Assembly: GCF_001299635.1 (NCBI RefSeq)
Contig: NZ_JRHN01000038.1
Span: 186,001-250,000, forward strand
Reading direction: 5' to 3'
From: Clostridioides difficile
GTDB lineage: Bacteria > Bacillota > Clostridia > Peptostreptococcales > Peptostreptococcaceae
DNA length: 64,000 nucleotides
A program made the translations under genes and the position numbers. Positions 36,709 through 44,787 of this stretch are shown here, piece by piece; the stretch's first letter is position 1; each line of letters starts with the position of its first letter. The notes under the pieces are model-generated. The model was not told where the DNA came from and did no database searches. It worked only from the letters and a program-made list of their open reading frames with translations.

Positions 36709-37341
36709 TTACTCTACAATAGCTATTGCTCTTACTGGAGCACCATCAGCGTCATTATACTTAAATGGAGCTGCTATAAATAGAAATTTTTCTGGAACAT
36801 TTTCTAGATTTGTAAGATTTTCTATTATTATTTTACCTTTTTCAAATAGAATATGATGCACTTTAAAAACTGATGTATCATATCTATCAACTGATAGCAT
36901 GTCTATGCCTATACCTTTTATATTAGTATCAGCTATATAATTTGCAGCTTCTTCTGTTAATGTAGGATAACCTACATAGTACTGCTTTTTATCCCAAAAC
37001 TTTGACCAACCTGATTTAAATATTATAAAATCACTACGTTTTATTTCATCTTCATATTTTTTTAGATATTCTAGCTCTATATTCTTGTTTCCTTTTTCAA
37101 GTTCCAATACATAAGCTTTTCCAACAAAATTTTCTATATCCAATTTGTCTAGGGTCTCACCTTTAGTATACATATGTCTTGGTGAATCCATATGAGTTCC
37201 ATTATGAGAAAATACACTAATAAGTGTTTCTTGATAACCATTTTCTTCAATAATTGCTACTTTTTTGATATCTGGTCTGTTAGGCTCTGCATATACAGGC
37301 ATGTCGTTATGTGTCACATGAGTTAAATCAAAAACCTTCAT
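36709..37341 (-). CDS. Cyclase family protein (kynurenine formamidase-like)
   Basis: A 210-residue metal-dependent hydrolase of the cyclase/arylformamidase family. The signature HNGTHMDSPRHMY (HxGTHxDxPxH) supplies metal ligands; a further metal-site region lies near FKVHHILFEKGKIIIENLTN. The start DLTHVTHNDMPVYAEP is typical. Relatives hydrolyse N-formylkynurenine or cyclic amides; the substrate here is unknown. The ATG has AGGGGG 8-9 bases upstream. Confidence 0.87.
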   Translation of the reverse strand: MKVFDLTHVTHNDMPVYAEPNRPDIKKVAIIEENGYQETLISVFSHNGTHMDSPRHMYTKGETLDKLDIENFVGKAYVLELEKGNKNIELEYLKKYEDEIKRSDFIIFKSGWSKFWDKKQYYVGYPTLTEEAANYIADTNIKGIGIDMLSVDRYDTSVFKVHHILFEKGKIIIENLTNLENVPEKFLFIAAPFKYNDADGAPVRAIAIVE

Positions 37342-37426
37342 TTTTATATACCCCCTATGTTTTATTTTCTATTATATACCTAAATTCACTTTATTTCTAT
37401 CAGTTTTTATTCCATTATATACCATA

Positions 37427-38509
37427 CTAATATATAGTTTTTATAAATTTCAAGGGATTTACAGAAAAATCTTGAAAAGAATTATCAGTAAATATAACAT
37501 CTTCTCCTAAAAAACGTTTGTATCTTCCTTCTTCTTTTTTCAATGTAATTCTTTGTTTCTGTGAATGATTGTTAAAAACCATTATTTTAAGTGGAGCTTT
37601 TTTTCTATTTGTCTGAACTCTTTTTAACATGTATTTTATATGCATATCAGCTTCAGGAAATGAATATCCACAAAATATTAAAAGGTCAGTATCTCTTAAC
37701 GTTTTTTCTGTTTCATTCCAAACATTACTTAAAAATATATTTGACATATTCTTAAAATATGTTGGTGGGACTATAATAGGTTCTGTCAATTCACCACATT
37801 CTAGACATTTTGTTTCTGAACTATTTTCAATAAGTTTCATGACACCACCTTCATGTGGGGTAAGAGTTACACTATTACAAATAGGGCAATAAAGCCAATT
37901 TAATGACCCATGTACCTTATATAATTTTATTAGTGGTTCTTTTGGTTTTCTCCAATTTATTTCTTCCTTAAAATTAGTAAATTCCACACCATAATCAAGC
38001 ATAATTGGAGAATCATTTTTGTCCCTTAAACCAGTGACTGTATTGTCTATATGTATATCATAATTTGCACTAATAAAAGTGGTATCAAGAAGTAAATCAC
38101 TTTCTAAAAGGTTTTCAACTAAAAGTTTATGATATTTACTATCTGTTCTAGGTGTATTATGAATTGCTTCAGCCATTAATAATATTAAGTATTGTCTCAA
38201 AAAACGTATACTATCACTTCTATTATTTAGATTTTCTAGACCAAAGTTTCTAAAGGCCTCTCTTCTTTGTTCTGCTAAATCCAAAAGACCTAGAACTTCC
38301 TCAAATGTAGGAAAGTTTGCATTATCTAGATTATCTTTTACTATATCAATGTTGAACATCTGTTTAAAAAAATTGTATAATTCTCTATTCATATTGGTAT
38401 TATAGTTTTTAGGATTTAGTTTTTTAAAATATTCACTAAAAAGTTCATTTTGAATAGGTAGATTTTCCGCTGCTGAAGCTCCTGCTCCTAAAAATATAGC
38501 TATTTTCAT
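37427..38509 (-). CDS. SIR2-like domain protein, stand-alone
   Basis: A 360-residue protein. It begins with the NAD-binding loop IFLGAGAS (G8-S12) and later has TFISANYDIHIDN, the equivalent of the sirtuin catalytic region. A four-cysteine zinc site follows (CPIC, about 215, and CLEC, about 245), then LLIFCGYSFPEADMHIKYML, which closes the Rossmann fold. This is the SIR2_2-type group common in anti-phage NADases (Thoeris ThsA, DSR, prokaryotic Argonaute partners). No second effector domain or partner gene is seen, so whether it cleaves NAD or deacetylates is open. The ATG has AGGAGG upstream. Confidence 0.8.
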   Translation of the reverse strand: MKIAIFLGAGASAAENLPIQNELFSEYFKKLNPKNYNTNMNRELYNFFKQMFNIDIVKDNLDNANFPTFEEVLGLLDLAEQRREAFRNFGLENLNNRSDSIRFLRQYLILLMAEAIHNTPRTDSKYHKLLVENLLESDLLLDTTFISANYDIHIDNTVTGLRDKNDSPIMLDYGVEFTNFKEEINWRKPKEPLIKLYKVHGSLNWLYCPICNSVTLTPHEGGVMKLIENSSETKCLECGELTEPIIVPPTYFKNMSNIFLSNVWNETEKTLRDTDLLIFCGYSFPEADMHIKYMLKRVQTNRKKAPLKIMVFNNHSQKQRITLKKEEGRYKRFLGEDVIFTDNSFQDFSVNPLKFIKTIY

Positions 38510-38590
38510 ATGATTCCTCCTAATATAAATATTACTACTGTTTTTTATATCTATTAAATATTCATATCATGTCTTTAATAATACAACAAT

Positions 38591-38634
38591 AAAGCTGTCT
38601 CTTCCTAGAAAAAATCCTATTACAAGACAGCCTT
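38591..38634 (-). terminator. Hairpin downstream of the M20 dipeptidase gene
   Basis: AAGGCTGTCTTG pairs with AGACAGCTTT with one mismatch; the U tail on the minus strand is short (TTTATTG). Confidence 0.5.
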
Positions 38635-38643
38635 ATATTTATA

Positions 38644-39990
38644 TTAAATCTTTAATAATTCATAAATAGAAAGAGCATATATTTGAGTAGCCTTTACAAT
38701 ATCCTCTACTATTAAATATTCATTAGCTTGATGTTCTGTTTCTGGTTTTCCTGGGAAAATAGCTCCAAATGCAACACAATTATCTAAAGCTCTTGCATAA
38801 GTTGCTCCTCCAGATGAAAGTGGTGTTCCATCAAGACCAGTTTCTTCTTCGTATACTTTTCTAAGTGTTTTTACAAGAAGTGTATCTTCTGGAACATAGA
38901 TTGAATCTAAGAAATCATACTCCTTATAAGTTAAATTGTACTTATCTGTCATTTTCTTTAATTCTTTTACAAAGTCATCTTTTTTGTATGTTACTGGAAT
39001 TCTTATATCTATTCCAGCAAATTCTTTTTCACTATCAATAGTTACTCTACCTATATTTACTGTTAGCTTGCCAGATACATCATCCTTACAATTAGGAATT
39101 ATATTATTACCATTAGCATCCTCTCCAATGACTTCTGCTAAGAACTTAATTATATTAGAATCTATACCTATATTATTAAGAGCTATACAAAGTCTAGCTA
39201 CTGCATTTATACCAGTATCACTTGCTGCTGAATGGACACTTTTTCCTATTATACATATTTTATTTCCTTCAACAGTATATTCAAAATTTAACTTATCAAG
39301 TTCTTTTTTTAATTTATCAGAATATTTTCCAATATAAATCGCTTTTCCTGGAACCGCATTTAAGGCTTTTCCAACTGACAATTCTATATCACTTTTACTA
39401 TCACAAGTTAAGTGAACTTGTAAAAGACCTTTTTCTGCATTTGTTATTGGAAATCTAGAATCTGGAGTAAATCCGTAATTTGGTATTTCTTCATTATTTT
39501 CTTTATATTTATTTATACATCTCCAAAGATTTTCTTCATCAGCTCCAAAAATAAATCTTATTCTCTTATTAAAGTCTACCTTTAAATCCATAAGAGCTTT
39601 TACTGCATAAATTGCTGATATTGTAGGACCTTTATCATCTTGTGTTCCTCTTCCATATAAATTACCATTTTCTAGGACAGCTTCAAATGGAGGATGATTC
39701 CAACTTTCCAAATCACCTTCTGGAACTACATCAACATGACCAAGTATACCTATCATCTTTTCGCCTTGTCCGATTTCAGCATATCCATAATATCCATCCT
39801 TATATACTGTCTTAAATCCTAGAGATTTACATAAGTCTAATATACCTCTTAAAGCCTTATCTACATTTTCACCAAATGGACAGTTTTCAGTTGCTTCAGA
39901 TATAACACTAGGTATTTTTACACTTTCTTGTATAGAAGAAATCATTTCATCTTGTAGAGAATTTACTTTTTCTTTAATTTGCTCTTTCAT
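38644..39990 (-). CDS. M20 family dipeptidase (PepV-like)
   Basis: A 448-residue zinc peptidase. The ATG at 39990 is chosen because GGGTGAT lies 3-9 bases upstream; the upstream in-frame start encodes that site. Metal-site motifs are ILGHVDVVPEGD, LYGRGTQDDKGPTISAIYA, FGADEENLWRC and the C-terminal HQANEYL histidine. A lid/dimerisation domain is inserted at about 190-370. It resembles PepV/Xaa-His dipeptidases, which cleave dipeptides in the cytoplasm for amino acid supply. Confidence 0.9.
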   Translation of the reverse strand: MKEQIKEKVNSLQDEMISSIQESVKIPSVISEATENCPFGENVDKALRGILDLCKSLGFKTVYKDGYYGYAEIGQGEKMIGILGHVDVVPEGDLESWNHPPFEAVLENGNLYGRGTQDDKGPTISAIYAVKALMDLKVDFNKRIRFIFGADEENLWRCINKYKENNEEIPNYGFTPDSRFPITNAEKGLLQVHLTCDSKSDIELSVGKALNAVPGKAIYIGKYSDKLKKELDKLNFEYTVEGNKICIIGKSVHSAASDTGINAVARLCIALNNIGIDSNIIKFLAEVIGEDANGNNIIPNCKDDVSGKLTVNIGRVTIDSEKEFAGIDIRIPVTYKKDDFVKELKKMTDKYNLTYKEYDFLDSIYVPEDTLLVKTLRKVYEEETGLDGTPLSSGGATYARALDNCVAFGAIFPGKPETEHQANEYLIVEDIVKATQIYALSIYELLKI

Positions 39991-40058
39991 ATTATCACCC
40001 TTCAATTTTCATCATAATATACTAATAAATATTTTGACCTTTTTAAAAAAAAATATGC

Positions 40059-41339
40059 TTATTTTTTCAGTTTTTTTATAAATTCAATCGCTTTTAAAGT
40101 CCCCATTTTAGAATGGTCAAATGTAAGTCCACCTTGGAAATAGACGTTATAAGGAGGTCTTATTGGAGCATCTGCACTTAACTCTATAGAAGAACCTTGG
40201 ATAAAAGCTCCTGCTGCCATTATGACTTCACTTTCATATCCAGGCATGTCCCAAGGAACAGGTTTTACATAAGAATCAACTGGTGCAGCTTCTTGTATCC
40301 CTTCACAAAAACTTATTACCTCATCAGCATCATTAAGTCTAATACATTGAATAATATCACTTCTTAAATCATCGTATTTTGGCAATACATTATAACCTAA
40401 CTTTTCAAAAGCTCTTGAACAAAATATGGCTCCCATTACAGCCTGAGACACTATATAAGGTGCCAAGAAGAATCCTTGAAGTACATTTCTAGTAGTTCCA
40501 AAAGTAAGACCACATTCTTTTCCTATTCCAGGAGAAGTCATTCTATAAGATATAAGTTCAATTAAATCTTTTTTACCAGCAATATATCCACCTGTTAATG
40601 CAAGACCACCACCAGGATTTTTTATTAGAGAACCAGCCATAACATCTGCTCCAACATCAGTAGGTTCTTTAGTATCTAAAAACTCACCATAACAATTATC
40701 AACCATTACAATAACTTCTGGTTTAACAGACTTTATTACATCAATAGCTTCTTTTATATCACTAATTGAAAGCGATTTTCTCCAAGAATATCCTTTTGAC
40801 CTTTGTATCATAACAAGTTTAGTTCTATCATTTATTTTATTTCTAATTCCTTCTAAATCTAAATTCCCATTTTCTAAAAAATCTACATCATCATATGTAA
40901 CACCATACTCTTTTAATGAACCTTTTTCTTCTCTTATCCCTATAACACCTTCTAAAGTATCATATGGTCTACCAGTAACAGACAAAATTTCATCTCCTGG
41001 TCTAACTATACCTTGTATGCACAAAGTAAGTGCATGTGTTCCATTTACAATTATTGGTCTTACAAGAGCATCTTCTGTATTAAAAACTTTAGAATAAATT
41101 TCTTCTATTTTTTCACGACCAATATCATTATATCCATATCCTGTAGTCCAGTTAAAGTGCATATCACTTAGTTTAGACTCTTGCATAGCTTTTAAAACTT
41201 TATATTGATTATATTCTCTTATTTCCTTTATTTCTTCAAACTTGTCCTTTATTTCTTCCATTACTTCTTGCGATAGTTTAAAAGTATCATCATCTATCCC
41301 ATAGTAATCTTTTAATAATTCTTTTGTCTCATTAAGCAT
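40059..41339 (-). CDS. ynbB: PLP-dependent 'aluminium resistance'/methionine gamma-lyase-like protein
   Basis: A 426-residue fold-type I PLP enzyme. The probable Schiff-base lysine is in GSLIKNPGGGLALTGGYIAG, and the aspartate pairing with PLP is in VMVDNCYGEFL. The family is annotated both as aluminium resistance protein and as methionine gamma-lyase-like; the true reaction is not established. In Bacillus its homologue YnbB sits near hfq and miaA, as here, which supports the identity. The ATG has AGGTG upstream. Confidence 0.85.
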   Translation of the reverse strand: MLNETKELLKDYYGIDDDTFKLSQEVMEEIKDKFEEIKEIREYNQYKVLKAMQESKLSDMHFNWTTGYGYNDIGREKIEEIYSKVFNTEDALVRPIIVNGTHALTLCIQGIVRPGDEILSVTGRPYDTLEGVIGIREEKGSLKEYGVTYDDVDFLENGNLDLEGIRNKINDRTKLVMIQRSKGYSWRKSLSISDIKEAIDVIKSVKPEVIVMVDNCYGEFLDTKEPTDVGADVMAGSLIKNPGGGLALTGGYIAGKKDLIELISYRMTSPGIGKECGLTFGTTRNVLQGFFLAPYIVSQAVMGAIFCSRAFEKLGYNVLPKYDDLRSDIIQCIRLNDADEVISFCEGIQEAAPVDSYVKPVPWDMPGYESEVIMAAGAFIQGSSIELSADAPIRPPYNVYFQGGLTFDHSKMGTLKAIEFIKKLKK

Positions 41340-41382
41340 TTTATCACCTGTCTCTTTATTATTTTATTTAAACATGCCAAAG

Positions 41383-41437
41383 GAGACTATTTTACTAAAA
41401 CAAATAAATCATAGTTTATAGGTTAGTATAAGTCTCC
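41383..41437 (-). terminator. Hairpin between hfq and the ynbB-like gene
   Basis: GGAGACTTATACTAA can pair with TTAGTAAAATAGTCTCC, with a large loop and a short T tail (TTT) on the minus strand. A weak terminator or a processing structure. Confidence 0.45.
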
Positions 41438-41465
41438 TCTCAATCATCTTAAATTAAATTATTAT

Positions 41466-41726
41466 CTATCTGTTGTTATTATTGTTATTGTTTTGATTTT
41501 GATTTGTTAGATTAATATACTTTCCAGGTTGTATAGTTGAAACAGCATGTTTATAAATCATGTTTTGCTGTCTATTATCTCCTTCTATTAATATTATATA
41601 ACTATCAAATCCTTTTACAAGCCCTTTAACTTGTACTCCATTAACTAAGTATATAGTAACAGGTATCCTTTCTTTCCTAGCATTATTTAAAAACAAATCT
41701 TGTAAATTTAAAACTGTATTTTTCAT
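41466..41726 (-). CDS. hfq: RNA chaperone Hfq
   Basis: An 86-residue Sm-like protein that forms hexameric rings and pairs small RNAs with mRNAs. The Sm1 part is [20 protein letters not shown]; Sm2 ends [11 protein letters not shown], the conserved family core with the YKHA motif. The C-terminus is unusual: an Asn/Gln-rich tail ([15 protein letters not shown]), short and probably disordered. The ATG has GGGAGGG about 10 bases upstream. It lies between miaA and the ynbB-like gene, as in many Firmicutes. Confidence 0.95.
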   Translation of the reverse strand: MKNTVLNLQDLFLNNARKERIPVTIYLVNGVQVKGLVKGFDSYIILIEGDNRQQNMIYKHAVSTIQPGKYINLTNQNQNNNNNNNR

Positions 41727-41839
41727 TAGATTTGTACCCTCCCAAGATTAAATTGAACTTCTAAAATATTCCTACCTTATATTCTATATAAGTTATGATA
41801 AATTTTCAATATTAAGTTGTATACTTAAAAAATTATATA

Positions 41840-42775
41840 TTATTTTATAGAATCTTTAATATATAAGATTATTTCATTTTTTAATGTATCTATGCTTTCA
41901 TATTTATCTAAATCAAACCATTTTGCTATTTCATATCTTTTAAACCAAGTTATCTGACGCTTTGCATACCTTCTAGAATCTCTTTTGATTATTTCGATAG
42001 CTTCTTCGTATGTATATTCTCCATCTAGATACTTTAATATCTCTTTATAGCCTATACCTTGCATGGATATCATGTCTTTTTTAAATCCCATACTTAAAAG
42101 TTTTTTGACTTCTTCAACCAACCCATTTTCAAGCATGATGTCAACTCTCATATTTATTCTTTCATATAAGTGTTCTCTATTTCTATTTAATACAATTATT
42201 ATTGGTTCATACTCTTCATTAAATTTTAAATCACTTGAAAAGTCATTCATTTTCTTACCGCTTAGACAAACTTCAAGTGCCCTTATAACTCTTTTAGTAT
42301 TGTTCTTATGAATTCTATTAGCAGCTTCTTCATCGAGTGATTTCAATCTATCATGCATGTAATCTATTCCCTTTTCAGCAAGCTGATTTTGAAGTTCATC
42401 TCTCAATTCATTATTGGCATCAGATTTTGCAAAATCCATATTATATATTAAAGAATTTAAATAAAGCCCTGTGCCTCCAGTTACTAATACAGATTTTCCT
42501 TTTTGATTTATTTCATATATATACTTTTTTGCCCTTTGTTGAAACTCTGAGACTGAAAATGGATAGTCAGGCTTAACTTCATCTATAAGATAGTGCTTTA
42601 CTCCCTGCATCTCTTCTTCTGTAACTTTTGCACTTCCAATATCCATATATTTATATATTTGCATAGAATCTGCTGAAATTATCTCTGCATTCATGTCTTT
42701 TGCTAATTTTATTGACAAATCTGTCTTTCCAACAGCAGTTGGACCTGTAAGTATTATAAGTGGTATTTTTTTCAT
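41840..42775 (-). CDS. miaA: tRNA dimethylallyltransferase
   Basis: A 311-residue enzyme that adds the dimethylallyl group to A37 of tRNAs reading UNN codons, the first step toward ms2i6A; MiaB (54944-56380) does the second. The P-loop is LTGPTAVGKTDLSIKLA. ISADSMQIYKYMDIGSAK and VLVTGGTGLYLNSLIYN are family motifs; the C-terminal RYAKRQITWFKR segment is also typical. The start is ATG at 42775 with AAAGGA upstream; the in-frame start at 42790 has no site. It lies 37 bases after mutL. Confidence 0.95.
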   Translation of the reverse strand: MKKIPLIILTGPTAVGKTDLSIKLAKDMNAEIISADSMQIYKYMDIGSAKVTEEEMQGVKHYLIDEVKPDYPFSVSEFQQRAKKYIYEINQKGKSVLVTGGTGLYLNSLIYNMDFAKSDANNELRDELQNQLAEKGIDYMHDRLKSLDEEAANRIHKNNTKRVIRALEVCLSGKKMNDFSSDLKFNEEYEPIIIVLNRNREHLYERINMRVDIMLENGLVEEVKKLLSMGFKKDMISMQGIGYKEILKYLDGEYTYEEAIEIIKRDSRRYAKRQITWFKRYEIAKWFDLDKYESIDTLKNEIILYIKDSIK

Positions 42776-42812
42776 AATATTCCTTTCCATATATTTTAAC
42801 TATCCAAATATT

Positions 42813-44777
42813 TTACATGATTCTTTTAAACATTTTTTCTATTTCCGTCTTAGATATTTCGACCATTATAGGTCTTCCATGAGGACATGTAAATGGATTC
42901 TCACAATCTTCTAATTGTTTTAACAGACTTTTTATTTCAATATCATATATTTTATCATTTGCTTTTATAGCAGACCTACATGCCATAGATGCAAATCTTT
43001 CTCCCTTTAAATCATAATTACTTGTAATCTCTTCTATATTATCAACTATCTGAAGGATGAACTTTTCAGTTTCAGGAACTCCAAATATAGTTGGTACACA
43101 TCTTATCATTATATGATTATTACCAAATACTTCTAATTCAAAACCAAATTTCATAAATAACTCTAAATTATTTTCAATTTGAAGCATATCTACATTTGAT
43201 ACTTCAATTACCACTGGGTCTAAAAGTATTTGCATATTGATATCTTGTCTATAAAACTTTTCCATATATCTCTCATATAATATTCTTTCATGTGCAGCAT
43301 GTTGGTCCAACAAATACATAGAATCATCTTTGTTTAAAATTATATAAGTATTAAACACAACACCAATTACAGAATATCCATATAGAGAAAATTTAACTTT
43401 TGAACTATATAAATATTCTTCTTCACACTCTCTAATGCTATCAATATAACAGTTACCATCGCTTCTTGAACCATCAACTTGAAATTCTTCTTGTATGTTG
43501 TCATTTACAGTATCTTCACTTAGATACTTAGTGTTTTTTAATTCATCTTCTACACTTTCATTTAATACTTCACTTACCGATTGAAATTTATTTATTGGTT
43601 TTTCACTCGATAAAGTTATAACTTCAATAGCTTCATCTTTTTCTTTAGTAATATTGTTATTTTTAGAATCATCTTCTAATAAATTATTATTTTTCAATTC
43701 AAAACCTGTACTTTTTTCTCTATTATTAATAGCAATTCTAGGTTGCGTTTTTTTATCTGAATAAGTAGCATACTTTCCAATAAGATTTGAATGTATCAGT
43801 TTAACCTTTAGAAAATCTCTAAGTTCTATATAGACTTCTTGTTCTTTTTCAAATTTAATTTCGAGTTTATTAGGATGTATATTTACATCGATACATGATG
43901 GTTCCACTTCTATATTTAAGAAACAAACTGCATGTTTACCTATTGGAATTATAGACTTATAACTTTCTGTTATTGCATCTATGATTATTTTGCTTTTTAC
44001 AAATCTTTTATTTATATAGATATGTTGTAAATTTTTATTGGAACGATATATATTGTTATTACTTATATATCCATTCATTTTAAAGTGATTACATTTAAAC
44101 TCCACATCTATTATATTTTCTGTTATTTCTTTTCCATATATGCTTCTAATGGTATTTACTAGTTTACCATCTCCTGGAGTATTTAACATTTGTTTGTTAT
44201 TATTTGTATATTTAAATTGAACACTTGGATTACCTATTGCAAGTTTATTTATTAAATCACTTATATTTATAGTTTCTGCATGAGTAGACTTTAAAAACTT
44301 CTGTCTTGCTGGTGTATTAAAGAAAATATCTTTTATAATGATTGTAGTCCCATTAGTAGAACCAATTGGTTCTTTTGATATTATTTTTCCACCCTCAACG
44401 TATATTTTAGTTCCTATAATCTCATCCTTTGTTTTAGTAGTCATATCTAATTTGGATACAGCTGAAATAGATGCTAATGCCTCCCCTCTAAAACCAAGAG
44501 AATATAAGTCGTACAAATCATCAATTTCTTTAATTTTACTAGTAGCATGTCTTAAAAATGATTTCTCAACTTCACTTGAAGGTATTCCTATTCCATTATC
44601 TGTAATCTTAATTAAACTCTTGCCTCCATCAACTATATCTATAGAAATTTTGCTTGCACCTGCATCGATAGAGTTTTCAATAAGTTCTTTCACTACAGAA
44701 GAAGGTCTTTCTACAACTTCACCTGCTGCTATCTTATTTATAGTTAAATCATCTAGGATGTTAATTATATTTTTCAT
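42813..44777 (-). CDS. mutL: DNA mismatch repair protein MutL
   Basis: A 654-residue GHKL ATPase. N-terminal motifs are KELIENSIDAGA, KITDNGIGI and GFRGEALASISAV. A variable acidic linker covers about 340-460. The C-terminal domain carries the endonuclease motif DQHAAHERILYE (about 490-501) and CPHGRPIMVEI, so this is a nicking MutL of the type found in bacteria without MutH. The ATG at 44777 is chosen with AGAGG 7 bases upstream; a GTG two codons earlier overlaps that site. It starts 10 bases after mutS. Confidence 0.95.
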   Translation of the reverse strand: MKNIINILDDLTINKIAAGEVVERPSSVVKELIENSIDAGASKISIDIVDGGKSLIKITDNGIGIPSSEVEKSFLRHATSKIKEIDDLYDLYSLGFRGEALASISAVSKLDMTTKTKDEIIGTKIYVEGGKIISKEPIGSTNGTTIIIKDIFFNTPARQKFLKSTHAETINISDLINKLAIGNPSVQFKYTNNNKQMLNTPGDGKLVNTIRSIYGKEITENIIDVEFKCNHFKMNGYISNNNIYRSNKNLQHIYINKRFVKSKIIIDAITESYKSIIPIGKHAVCFLNIEVEPSCIDVNIHPNKLEIKFEKEQEVYIELRDFLKVKLIHSNLIGKYATYSDKKTQPRIAINNREKSTGFELKNNNLLEDDSKNNNITKEKDEAIEVITLSSEKPINKFQSVSEVLNESVEDELKNTKYLSEDTVNDNIQEEFQVDGSRSDGNCYIDSIRECEEEYLYSSKVKFSLYGYSVIGVVFNTYIILNKDDSMYLLDQHAAHERILYERYMEKFYRQDINMQILLDPVVIEVSNVDMLQIENNLELFMKFGFELEVFGNNHIMIRCVPTIFGVPETEKFILQIVDNIEEITSNYDLKGERFASMACRSAIKANDKIYDIEIKSLLKQLEDCENPFTCPHGRPIMVEISKTEIEKMFKRIM

Positions 44778-44787
44778 TTGCACACCT

